From assembly GCF_000226295.1 (NCBI RefSeq), contig NC_016024.1, positions 1,223,501-1,287,500 on the forward strand: 64,000 nucleotides of DNA. The letters are read 5' to 3'. Source of the stretch: Chloracidobacterium thermophilum B. GTDB taxonomy: Bacteria; Acidobacteriota; Blastocatellia; Chloracidobacteriales; Chloracidobacteriaceae. This document shows positions 52,488 to 60,434 of this stretch, piece by piece (the stretch's first letter is position 1; each line of letters begins with the position of its first letter). A program made the position numbers and the translations under genes. The notes below the pieces were generated by a model. That model saw only the letters and a list, made by a program, of their open reading frames with translations, was not told the DNA's origin and made no database searches.

Positions 52488-53759
52488 ATGCCGACAACCG
52501 TTGAACGGATCCGCCACAAACGCGATGGCGGCGAGTTATCTGCCGACGACATTGCCGCCTTGGTTGCCGGCTACACCCAGGGCAACATTCCCGACTATCA
52601 GATGGCAGCCTTTCTCATGGCTGCCTTTTTACGTGGGATGACCATCGCTGAAACCCGTGCCCTCACCGAAGCCATGCTCTATTCGGGCGAGGTCGTGGAT
52701 TTCTCACATCTCCCACAAGCCAAGGTGGACAAGCACAGTACCGGTGGCGTTGGTGACAAAACTTCGCTGGCACTGGCCCCCATCGTGGCGGCAGCCGGAG
52801 TCGCCGTGCCGATGATTTCCGGGCGCGGGCTGGGGCACACCGGCGGCACCCTTGACAAACTCGAAGCCATTCCCGGTTTCCGTACCGATCTGCCGCTTGA
52901 CACCTTCCGCCGGCTGGTGGAGCAGCTCGGCGTAGCGCTCATCGGACAAACCCGCGAAATTGCTCCAGCCGACAAAAAGCTCTATGCCCTGCGCGATGTC
53001 ACCGGAACCGTCGAGTCTATTCCACTTATCACGGCCAGCATCATGTCGAAAAAGCTCGCCGAGGGAATTGACGCGCTTGTGCTGGATGTCAAGTTCGGCA
53101 GCGGGGCTTTCATGAAAACCCCGGCCGAAGCCCAGGCGTTGGCCGATGCCCTGACGGCCACCGGAGAATCCATGGGCAAGCGCATCCAGGCGCTGCTTAC
53201 CGACATGAACCAACCGTTGGGTTGGGCCGTGGGCAATGCCCTGGAAGTCTGCGAGGCCCAGCAACTGCTGCGCGGCGAGCAGCTCACCGGACGCTTTGCC
53301 GATCTCACCTTCGAGCTGGCAGCCCACATGCTCCGGCTTGGGCAGGTGGCCGCCTCCGTTACCGAAGGCCAGACGCTCGCCCGCGCCATGGTGACGTCAG
53401 GAAAGGCACTGGAGAAGTGGCAAGCCATCATCAGGGCGCAGGGGGGCGACCCACAGGTGGCGGAAGATGACCAGCGGTTGCCACAGGCTGCCTACGAAAC
53501 CGTTGTGCGTGCGTCACAGTCGGGCATCGTGACCGCCATGGATACCGAAGCCATTGGCCAGGCGGCCGTTCTGCTCGGCGCCGGACGACTTACCCTCGAT
53601 GCCGTCATTGATCCGGCCGTCGGCTTCCGCATGGAAGTCGAACTTGGTGCGCCGGTGTCTGCCGGGGATGCGCTCGTCCGGGTGTACTACAACGCAGCCC
53701 AGGCGGTGCCCGAAGTTGAGCAGCGCCTTCTGGCGGCCATCACTATCACTCCAAACTAA
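52488..53759 (+). CDS. deoA: Thymidine/pyrimidine-nucleoside phosphorylase
   Basis: A 423-residue enzyme that phosphorolyses thymidine or other pyrimidine nucleosides. Family motifs: KVDKHSTGGVGDKTSLALAP, the SGRGLGHTGGTLDKLEAIPG signature (split here at 20), YALRDVTGTVESIPLI, SKKLAEG and LDVKFGSGAFMK for substrate and phosphate binding. The C-terminal alpha/beta domain is complete (DPAVGFRMEVELGAPV). ATG 52488 is eight bases after the tonB-like stop, so the two are probably cotranscribed. Thymidine-specific (deoA) versus broad pyrimidine (pdp) activity cannot be settled from sequence alone. Confidence 0.92.
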   Translation: MPTTVERIRHKRDGGELSADDIAALVAGYTQGNIPDYQMAAFLMAAFLRGMTIAETRALTEAMLYSGEVVDFSHLPQAKVDKHSTGGVGDKTSLALAPIVAAAGVAVPMISGRGLGHTGGTLDKLEAIPGFRTDLPLDTFRRLVEQLGVALIGQTREIAPADKKLYALRDVTGTVESIPLITASIMSKKLAEGIDALVLDVKFGSGAFMKTPAEAQALADALTATGESMGKRIQALLTDMNQPLGWAVGNALEVCEAQQLLRGEQLTGRFADLTFELAAHMLRLGQVAASVTEGQTLARAMVTSGKALEKWQAIIRAQGGDPQVAEDDQRLPQAAYETVVRASQSGIVTAMDTEAIGQAAVLLGAGRLTLDAVIDPAVGFRMEVELGAPVSAGDALVRVYYNAAQAVPEVEQRLLAAITITPN

Positions 53760-53769
53760 GCATCCCAAA

Positions 53770-56289
53770 CTAAGGGCGGTGCACTGCACTTGCCGGCGGC
53801 TGCAGGGTGAACTTTTGCCGGGCGGCTTTCCCGATGGCCGTTGGGCTGAAGGGAAACACGGCAGGGGTGCAACTCTTCCAGCTTTCAAGCTGATCAGCCC
53901 AGTGCGGACTGCCCGGATCGCCGGACTGGCCGAGTGGCAGCCCCATCCGGGAGGCATCCCACTGGCTCACATCGGCGACAAACCGCATGGAAACGGCTTC
54001 GCCGACGTTGGGAGTCGCCACGATGAAATACCCACCGCCGCGCTGCGGCAAAGGTGGAAGCTGAAACGGGCGTCCAATGAGCGGCGCAGCGGCCAGAGGG
54101 TGCGGAAAGGTCATCGGTTTCCACCGTCCCCAGGTCCAGTTTGCCGGGTCAGCGCCGAGTTCGGTTGCCAGTTGTTGCCGCGCCATCTGGTGGCTGCGGC
54201 GCAGCAGTTGGCCGTAGGTGGCGGTTTCTTTGGGCAGCCAGTCAGCCGGTTGCGTTGCCAGGATGTGGGTCAGTTCCGGCCCGCCGAAGATGGCACGCCG
54301 CCAGTCCGCACGTGTGGCCTGTCGAGAGCGGAGCGTCAGATTGGTCGGCGGCGTACCAAATTGGGCTGTCAGCAGTTGCCGGCGGAGGGCGTTGGCCAGC
54401 TCTATCGCCAGTGCGGCTGCCCGTGATTCCGGGGTCATGGCTCCGTCCCACTCCCGAAAGAGCCGGAGTGTGGTCTGCCATTCGGCATCCTGTTCTGCTT
54501 CCGGGTCCTTGGCGGCAATCTCCAGAACGAGTTTGACGAAATCAAGTGCGCCCAAGGCAACGATGTCGTCCTGAATGCGCAGGCAGTCGGCGACCGAAAC
54601 TTTGGGCTGTGCAGTCAGAAGGTCATAAATCCGCCGCGCGCGGTACGGCGGAGACCAGTGTGTGGTCAGAAAGTAGGGGTAGCTGTGGCCGACCACCCGG
54701 TTGTTGGCCGTGACGATGAGACCTGCCGGGGGATTGAACACGTGGGGCAGTTCATCAAACGGGATGAGTCCCGTCCACTCGTGTGCGTCCGTATGGCCCG
54801 GAACGGGAAAGCGTCCGGTGCCGCTTTTGCGGCGTGGAATGCGACCGGCGCCATAGTAGCCAATGTTGCCTTCCACATCGGCATAGATGAAGTTCTGCGT
54901 GGCGCCGCCGTAATCGGCAATCGCCCGGCAAAACTCCGTCCAGTTTCTGGCGCGTACCAGCCGCCGGTAGCAGCGGGTTTCATTGGGCGTGACATCGAGC
55001 GCCGTCCAGCGCAGCGCCAACCGTTGGCCCTTGTCTTCGAGCAGAACCGGGCCGTGGCGGGTCACCAGCACTTCGTGGGAGACCGTCTCCACATCGGGCG
55101 CACCCGGCAGGCGCCGCACCGGGATGGTTTCCACCCGGACTTCGGCTTCCCGCCAGCCCTGTGGTGTCTGGTAGAGGCGCGGACGGGTCTGGTGAAAGGT
55201 CTCACGGAAAAGGTCCTGCACATCGGGGTCGAGATTGGTACAACCCCAGGCAATGTGCTCATTGTGTCCGATCAGGACGCCTGGAATGCCTGGCGCTGTC
55301 ACACCGGCCACACGATATTCCGGCACGGCCAGGTTGATCATGTACCAGATGCCGGGCGCGGACGGTTCAAGGTGCGGGTCATTCGCCAGAATGGGTTTGC
55401 CGGTGGTGGTCCGTCTGCCGGAGACCACCCAGTTGTTGCTGGCAGCCAGCTCCTCAGCATACAGTCCGACGCGCGCCAGCGCCCGGTACTGCGCCCTCAA
55501 CCAGCGGTCGGCCCCGGCCAGCAAATCCGGTGACAGGGGAACAGATGACACTTTGCCGGCAGGTTTTTTTGAAGGATTTCCCGAGGGTGATGCCGGTGAC
55601 GGCTGATCGCTCCCGACGACGATAACCTCCGGGATGCGTGACGATACCTGCATCAGTTGCGCGTACGCTTTGGGATTGGACTGCGCCATGGCCGCCGCGG
55701 CCAGATCGACGGGCCACGTCGTCGAGAGTGACTCGGCAAACACCTTGCCAATCAGAAGTGTATCGGTCGGTTGCCATGGACGCGGGCGGTAGCGCAGCAG
55801 CCGGCATTCGCGGGGGAGCCGCTGTTCGTCGCACTGCGCCAGGTAGGCGTTGACGCCGGCCGCGTAGGCTTCGAGGTATTGCCGTTCTGTGGCATCCATC
55901 TGGGCGAAGGTGGCTTCGCATACCTGCCGAAAACCGTAAGTGCGGTGCAGCCGGTCTTCATCAAGGGCTTGCGCTCCGAAGATTTCTGCCAGTTCACCGG
56001 CCCCGGTGCGCCGGAGCAGGTCCATCTGCCACAGCCGGTCGCTGGCGGTCATGAAGCCTTGAGCAAAAACGAGGTCGAGTTCGTTGGACGCCGTGATGTA
56101 GGGGATGCCGCGCGCATCCCGTACCACCGTCACCGGTGCCGTCAGACCGGGCAGGGTGGTGGTATCCGCTGAGTCCGGCATCCGCTGGAGATGGGCCGAT
56201 GTGTGAACGTCCAAACCAGCCATCAGGTGTAGCAGCAGCACCAGGCACAAACCGGCCCGGCCTGGCAGGGTGAAGGCAAAAGGGAACAT
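53770..56289 (-). CDS. Penicillin acylase family (N-terminal nucleophile) hydrolase
   Basis: An 839-residue exported protein. The signal sequence (LCLVLLLHLMAGLDV) is followed by the alpha chain with TVVRDARGIPYITASNELDL and FAQGFMTASDRLWQMDLLRR. A spacer follows, then the beta chain starting at Ser284 in ELAASNNWVVSG, the N-terminal nucleophile exposed by self-cleavage. NDPHLEPSAPGIWYMINL and GVLIGHNEHIAWGCTN are standard family blocks. Substrates may be penicillins, acyl-homoserine lactones or other amides; sequence does not decide. ATG 56289 was preferred over an upstream TTG at 56409, which lacks a signal peptide. It is divergent from the DUF4912-type gene by 131 bp. Confidence 0.9.
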   Translation of the reverse strand: MFPFAFTLPGRAGLCLVLLLHLMAGLDVHTSAHLQRMPDSADTTTLPGLTAPVTVVRDARGIPYITASNELDLVFAQGFMTASDRLWQMDLLRRTGAGELAEIFGAQALDEDRLHRTYGFRQVCEATFAQMDATERQYLEAYAAGVNAYLAQCDEQRLPRECRLLRYRPRPWQPTDTLLIGKVFAESLSTTWPVDLAAAAMAQSNPKAYAQLMQVSSRIPEVIVVGSDQPSPASPSGNPSKKPAGKVSSVPLSPDLLAGADRWLRAQYRALARVGLYAEELAASNNWVVSGRRTTTGKPILANDPHLEPSAPGIWYMINLAVPEYRVAGVTAPGIPGVLIGHNEHIAWGCTNLDPDVQDLFRETFHQTRPRLYQTPQGWREAEVRVETIPVRRLPGAPDVETVSHEVLVTRHGPVLLEDKGQRLALRWTALDVTPNETRCYRRLVRARNWTEFCRAIADYGGATQNFIYADVEGNIGYYGAGRIPRRKSGTGRFPVPGHTDAHEWTGLIPFDELPHVFNPPAGLIVTANNRVVGHSYPYFLTTHWSPPYRARRIYDLLTAQPKVSVADCLRIQDDIVALGALDFVKLVLEIAAKDPEAEQDAEWQTTLRLFREWDGAMTPESRAAALAIELANALRRQLLTAQFGTPPTNLTLRSRQATRADWRRAIFGGPELTHILATQPADWLPKETATYGQLLRRSHQMARQQLATELGADPANWTWGRWKPMTFPHPLAAAPLIGRPFQLPPLPQRGGGYFIVATPNVGEAVSMRFVADVSQWDASRMGLPLGQSGDPGSPHWADQLESWKSCTPAVFPFSPTAIGKAARQKFTLQPPASAVHRP

Positions 56290-56420
56290 TTGAGGTGACA
56301 ACGTGCCTTGGGATTGGATGGGGATAAGGCAGAACAGGGAAATGATGCATGTTTTCAGAAATCGCGCTAGAGTTGGCGGCTTTTGAAAGCTGTTGTCGTC
56401 AATATCCAAGGAGTCATCCC

Positions 56421-57896
56421 ATGGCTACGGTAAACGAACCCGATGAACCCACCCCATCACAACCCTCCAGTGTGTCTGACCCAACTCCGGCTGCGGCCGA
56501 TGCGCCGCCAGCCGCCGGAGACGTGCCGGTAGCCGAAGCCGCCCCGTCTGAGTTGGTCATCGGTGAGGCCGATATTGAAGCCACCGCTGAAGTGCCCGTT
56601 AGTGATGTGCCGACGGCGGCGCCAGCCGCCAGCTCCGCAGTGAGTCCCGAAGACCTGCTGCTGGCCGGGCAGGGTGGGGCCTCCGAACAGTTTTTGACCG
56701 CCACGGCGACTGTTGCCGACGTTCTGGCTGCCGCGCCGGAAGTTCGGGAAACACCTACCTTTCTTTCCGCCCTGCCCGAAGCGCCGGACGTGGATGCACC
56801 GCCCCAGCTCGCCCCGCTTCCCGACGAGTACGAAACCGATGCCATTGCGGCACTGATACAGGACCCTTTCCGTATGTTCGTCTATTGGGAAGCCCGGCCG
56901 GAGACGGTGCTTGCCGTTGAGCAGTTGTTTTCACCGGAAGAAGCGGCGACCTTCCGCCCCGTGTTACGGGTTACAGAACGCGAGACGGAGAAAGAAACCT
57001 ACTACCCGGTGCTGTACCGGGGGAGCGAGTGGTTCAGCGTGTTTCCCGACCGGACCTATCTGGTGGAATTCGGCGTCCATTCGCCGCAGTTTGGTTTCAT
57101 TCGGCTGATGGCCGCGCCGGAGAAAAAGACCCCACGGGGCACGGTTGCGCCGGAGTTGCCGCCCCAGCCGGAGTACCGGATATCGGAGACCCGTTTTCGG
57201 CGTACGCTGGAGGTGTCGGGTTTCCAGACCAACGGTGCCGCGCTGCCACGGGAGGCGTTGGAGGCGTGGTTTGCGCCGGCTGTGTCTGACGCTGTGTTTA
57301 CTGCTGGCGATGGTCTGCCACTCAAACCGGAGCAGATTCGGCAGCTTCCCGATTCGGTGCGGGATGTGGTGTCCGAACTGTTCGAGCGGGACGGCGGAGA
57401 CCTGGCGGCGCTGGTGCTGCTGCACTATCTGCCTGCCCTGCTGCGGGACACCTACCTGGCGCGACTGGCGGCACGGGGCATTCCGGTTGCCTTTGCCAAT
57501 GTGGAGCAGCTTTTGGCAGCCGGATACATTGCCGAAGCCCTCCCGGCAGAGGAAGAAATCATCGAGGAGCTGGAGTGGAGTGACTGGATTGAGGATGAGG
57601 AAACCTTTGACGTGCCGGGTCTCCAGCGGTTTGGCGTAGGAAGTTCGGCGGGCAGCGAGTTGGGGAGTCTGCGGCAGCGGCGCCGGCGGCGTCTGCCACG
57701 GCGGCGGGTGCGCCGGCCGGAGGTGGTACAGCCGGTGCCACAGCCGGTGACGCAGCCGCTCTGGTTGCCGAGCATGGAGCGTCCGGGGAGTCTGCGCCTG
57801 TCGGGTGGCGGGCAGGGGTGGCTTTATTTTGACCTGGGTGCCATTGCCTGTGAGCTGGCGGCGGAGCTGGGGCTGCCGCCCTCGGTGTGGGTCTAA
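56421..57896 (+). CDS. DUF4912-type protein with disordered acidic N-terminus
   Basis: A 491-residue protein. ATG 56421 follows AAGGAG by nine bases. The first 130 residues are Ala/Pro/Glu-rich and disordered-looking. A DUF4912-like segment follows: LPDEYETDAIAALIQDPFRM, FVYWEARPETVLAVEQLF, with the typical position-specific Tyr-Trp pair, then SEWFSVFPDRTYLVEFGVHS. The C-terminal part has helices, an acidic cluster (EEEIIEELEWSDWIEDEE), an Arg-rich segment (RQRRRRRLPRRRVRRPEVV) and an amphipathic end. DUF4912 proteins are uncharacterised. The dispersed hairpin at 57909 starts 12 bp after the stop. Confidence 0.78.
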   Translation: MATVNEPDEPTPSQPSSVSDPTPAAADAPPAAGDVPVAEAAPSELVIGEADIEATAEVPVSDVPTAAPAASSAVSPEDLLLAGQGGASEQFLTATATVADVLAAAPEVRETPTFLSALPEAPDVDAPPQLAPLPDEYETDAIAALIQDPFRMFVYWEARPETVLAVEQLFSPEEAATFRPVLRVTERETEKETYYPVLYRGSEWFSVFPDRTYLVEFGVHSPQFGFIRLMAAPEKKTPRGTVAPELPPQPEYRISETRFRRTLEVSGFQTNGAALPREALEAWFAPAVSDAVFTAGDGLPLKPEQIRQLPDSVRDVVSELFERDGGDLAALVLLHYLPALLRDTYLARLAARGIPVAFANVEQLLAAGYIAEALPAEEEIIEELEWSDWIEDEETFDVPGLQRFGVGSSAGSELGSLRQRRRRRLPRRRVRRPEVVQPVPQPVTQPLWLPSMERPGSLRLSGGGQGWLYFDLGAIACELAAELGLPPSVWV

Positions 57897-57908
57897 GCTG
57901 CCGGGAGC

Positions 57909-57925
57909 GCGGGCGTCCAGCCCGC
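57909..57925. repeat. GCGGGC/GCCCGC dispersed hairpin at left edge of the repeat field
   Basis: GCGGGC (57909-57914) and GCCCGC (57920-57925) form a 6-bp stem with a five-base loop. Related inverted-orientation units occur around 58975 and at 60414-60430 and 60446-60462, so this hairpin brackets the repeat field. It lies 12 bp past the stop of the DUF4912-type gene and might also end that transcript. Confidence 0.6.
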
Positions 57926-57949
57926 ATTGACCCACATGGGAATGGGGGC

Positions 57950-58990
57950 ATCACCACGGTCCGTGGGTTGAAACCCCCTCAACTCAACCGTCGCTGACGC
58001 GACGGGGGTGTGGGGGGGGGCCGCGATCCGTGGGTTGAAACCCACGGCTAAATTCAGCCGTCGCTACGCGACGATGGGGATTCCAATCCGGCGGGTGTGG
58101 CGGTTGCCCGTACGTGACGCGGCCGATACGGGGATGCCCGGGATTCGTGGGTTGAAACCCCCTCAACTCAACCGTCGCTGACGCGACGGGGGTGTGGGGG
58201 GGCCGCGATCCGTAGGTTGAAACCCACGGCTAAATTCAGCCGTCGCTACGCGACGATGGGGATTGCAATCCGGCGGGTGTGGCGGTTGCCCGTACGTGAC
58301 GCGGCCGATACGGGGATGCCCGGGATTCGTGGGTTGAAACCCCCTCAACTCAACCGTCGCTGACGCGACGGGGGTGTGGGGGGGGCCGCGATCCGTGGGT
58401 TGAAACCCACGGCTAAATTCAGCCGTCGCTACGCGACGATGGGGATTCCAATCCGGCGGGTGTGGCGGTTGCCCGTACGTGACGCGGCCGATACGGGGAT
58501 GCCCGGGATTCGTGGGTTGAAACCCCCTCAACTCAACCGTCGCTGACGCGACGGGGGTGTGGGGGGGCCGCGATCCGTGGGTTGAAACCCACGGCTAAAT
58601 TCAGCCGTCGCTACGCGACGATGGGGATTCCAATCCGGCGGGTGTGGCGGTTGCCCGTACGTGACGCGGCCGATACGGGGATGCCCGGGATTCGTGGGTT
58701 GAAACCCACGCCTCAATTCAACCGTCGCTACGCGACGGGGGACGATTGCGGGGATGCCGCGATCCGTGGATTGAAACCCACGCTAAATTCAACCGTCGCT
58801 ACGCGACAGGTTTGAGGCGCGGGCATCCCACATCGTCCTACGTCGCGTAGCGACGCCTGAATTTAGCCCGGCATTTCAATGCCGGGTAAGGTGTCACCAA
58901 GTCGTTCCGTCGCGTCAGCGACGGTTGAATAACATCCGGCGGACATGCGGGCGGATGCCCGGTTCTCCAGCAAAGATGCGGGCGGGACGC
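57950..58990. repeat. Left part of the hairpin-module repeat field, 183-bp tandem units
   Basis: CGTGGGTTGAAACC-type modules begin at 57962, 58146, 58328, 58511 and 58693, giving tandem units of 182-184 bp. Each unit has two modules. A module is a hairpin GTGGGTT-GA-AACCCAC, a short GGCTAAATTCA linker, and a second hairpin GTCGC-TAC-GCGAC (or GTCGC-TGAC-GCGAC), followed by spacer. Unit length varies mainly through a G run of 7-9 bases. At 58841-58886 a module lies in the opposite orientation with a different first stem. Reverse-strand frames across it encode repeats but look like artefacts. Confidence 0.9.
58841..58886. repeat. Inverted module with alternative stem
   Basis: On the reverse strand this reads CCCGGCATTGAAATGCCGGG, linker, CGTCGCTACGCGACG. 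The first hairpin keeps the TTGAAA centre of the other modules, but both arms differ and still pair perfectly. A nearly identical copy lies at 60276-60321. Confidence 0.8.
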
Positions 58991-59020
58991 TCACGCTCCC
59001 AGCGGCAATGAACAGCGCTG

Positions 59021-59431
59021 TCATTCAGTCCCTATTTCTGGTGGCAACAAGGAAACCACAAACCTGTACAATCCTTCTGCCGCAGACAGCGCCCATGCGA
59101 CTTGCTCGCTGTCTGGTTCTCCCGCATATCCGGGGTAACGGTAGATGCGGGCGTAGGGCGTCAACTTTATTCCGACGTCAATCCAATTCAAAAAGCCCTG
59201 CGCATACCGTGCAGCCGTTTGCACCAGCAACTCGATGTCGTGAGTACGCTCAAATTCCTGATCGCAGAAAACCAGATAGCCTTTGACGGCTTTCTCCGCT
59301 GCTTGCTGACAGTGATAAATCGCTGTGTCGAGCAATGGCGGTTCACTTGCTGCCAGGACACGTGCTGAAGCCAGGTCATGTTGTGCTTTGATGAGCCAAC
59401 TCCGCACGAGTTGCGCTTTGGCGTTGGTCAT
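59021..59431 (-). CDS. HEPN-domain protein, probable toxin of MNT-HEPN pair
   Basis: A 136-residue all-helical HEPN protein, starting at ATG 59431 (MTNAKAQLVRSWLIKAQHDL). Signature segments are AIYHCQQAAEKAVKGYLVF and FERTHDIELLVQ, as in the HEPN proteins paired with minimal nucleotidyltransferases. HEPN toxins are generally RNases, often kept inactive by the MNT partner through AMPylation of a Tyr; which residues matter here is unknown. It overlaps the end of the MNT gene by 56 bp, indicating coupled translation. The pair lies between two copies of the repeat field. Confidence 0.88.
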   Translation of the reverse strand: MTNAKAQLVRSWLIKAQHDLASARVLAASEPPLLDTAIYHCQQAAEKAVKGYLVFCDQEFERTHDIELLVQTAARYAQGFLNWIDVGIKLTPYARIYRYPGYAGEPDSEQVAWALSAAEGLYRFVVSLLPPEIGTE

Positions 59432-59744
59432 ACAGCACCCTTCCTTGACGAGCGATTTTGTATTCGAGCGAGGCCCGAACTTCCCGCAGGGCATCGAACT
59501 CAGCCCGGGTCCTCACGATAACGTCTTTGGGAATGCCAAGCCCGCTCAGGGAGCGGTGTCCCAGCACGGCGCGTTGGTAGTCGGACAAGTCACTCTCCGG
59601 GACAATCACCATCACATCCACGTCACTGTCTGCCGTTGGCGTCCCCCAGGCATACGACCCAAAGAGAATGACCTGCTCCGGGTGAAACACTTCAACCAGT
59701 CGGTGGGTTATTTCCTGAAGGGAGTCTTCGTTCACTGTTTTCAT
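59376..59744 (-). CDS. MNT-type nucleotidyltransferase, probable antitoxin
   Basis: A 122-residue minimal nucleotidyltransferase. The active site is intact: LFGSYAWGTPTADSDVDVMV, with GS at the start and DxD (SDVDV) about 10 residues later. A basic-acidic C-terminal tail follows. MNT antitoxins modify the HEPN partner. Its stop lies inside the HEPN gene, so the antitoxin is made first, as usual in this system. Start ATG 59744 gives MKTVNEDSLQEI. No promoter is obvious in the short stretch before the right-hand repeats begin near 59805. Confidence 0.9.
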   Translation of the reverse strand: MKTVNEDSLQEITHRLVEVFHPEQVILFGSYAWGTPTADSDVDVMVIVPESDLSDYQRAVLGHRSLSGLGIPKDVIVRTRAEFDALREVRASLEYKIARQGRVLYDQRQSATRAELAHQSTT

Positions 59745-59804
59745 AGAGTCACACGATCCTGGAGAAAATTATCCTGCCGTGGTCACGCCGGCGATCCTCT
59801 TCTT

Positions 59805-60432
59805 CCGTGGGATGAAACCCATTGTAGGCTGAAACCCACATCTCTCAATTCAACCGTCGCTGACGCGACGGGGGTGTGGGGGGGGCCGCGATCCGTGGGT
59901 TGAAACCCACGGCTAAATTCAGCCGTCGCTACGCGACGATGGGGATTCCAATCCGGCGGGTGTGGCGGTTGCCCGTACGTGACGCGGCCGATACGGGGAT
60001 GCCCGGGATTCGTGGGTTGAAACCCACGGCTAAATTCAACCGTCGCTACGCGACGATGGGGATTCCAATCCGGCGGGTGTGGCGGTTGCCCGTACGTGAC
60101 GCGGCCGATACGGGGATGCCCGGGATTCGTGGGTTGAAACCCACGCCTCAATTCAACCGTCGCTACGCGACGGGGGACGATTGCGGGGATGCCGCGATCC
60201 GTGGATTGAAACCCACGCTAAATTCAGGCGTCGCTACGCGACAGGTTTGAGGCGCGGGCATCCCACATCGTCCTACGTCGCGTAGCGACGCCTGAATTTA
60301 GCCCGGCATTTCAATGCCGGGTAAGGTGTCACCAAGTCGTTCCGTCGCGTCAGCGACGGTTGAATAACATCCGGCGGACATGCGGGCGGATGCCCGGTTC
60401 TCCAGCAAAAGATGCGGGCGAGACGCCCGCAC
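59805..60432. repeat. Right part of the hairpin-module repeat field
   Basis: Starts with degenerate modules (CGTGGGATGAAACCCAT at about 59809), then modules at 59894, 60011 and 60128, spaced 117 bp. From about 59994 to 60432 the DNA is nearly identical to 58559-58997 at an offset of 1435-1436 bases, including the opposite-orientation module at 60276-60321. This long direct repeat brackets the MNT-HEPN pair. It ends in the GCGGGC hairpin at 60414-60430, touching the stop of the lipoprotein gene at 60435. Confidence 0.9.
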
Positions 60433-60434
60433 TC

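Noticed and set aside
57984-58716. Reverse-strand frames encoding repeats of GFQPTNPGHPRIGR
   Set aside because: They are translations of the DNA repeat units, lack ribosome-binding sites, and exist only because the unit length is near a multiple of three.
57950-60432. Possible CRISPR array (recurring GTTGAAAC-like motif)
   Set aside because: The motif resembles the end of some CRISPR repeats, but spacing is 117 or 183 bp, the intervening DNA is itself repeated, and there are no unique 30-40-bp spacers or cas genes.
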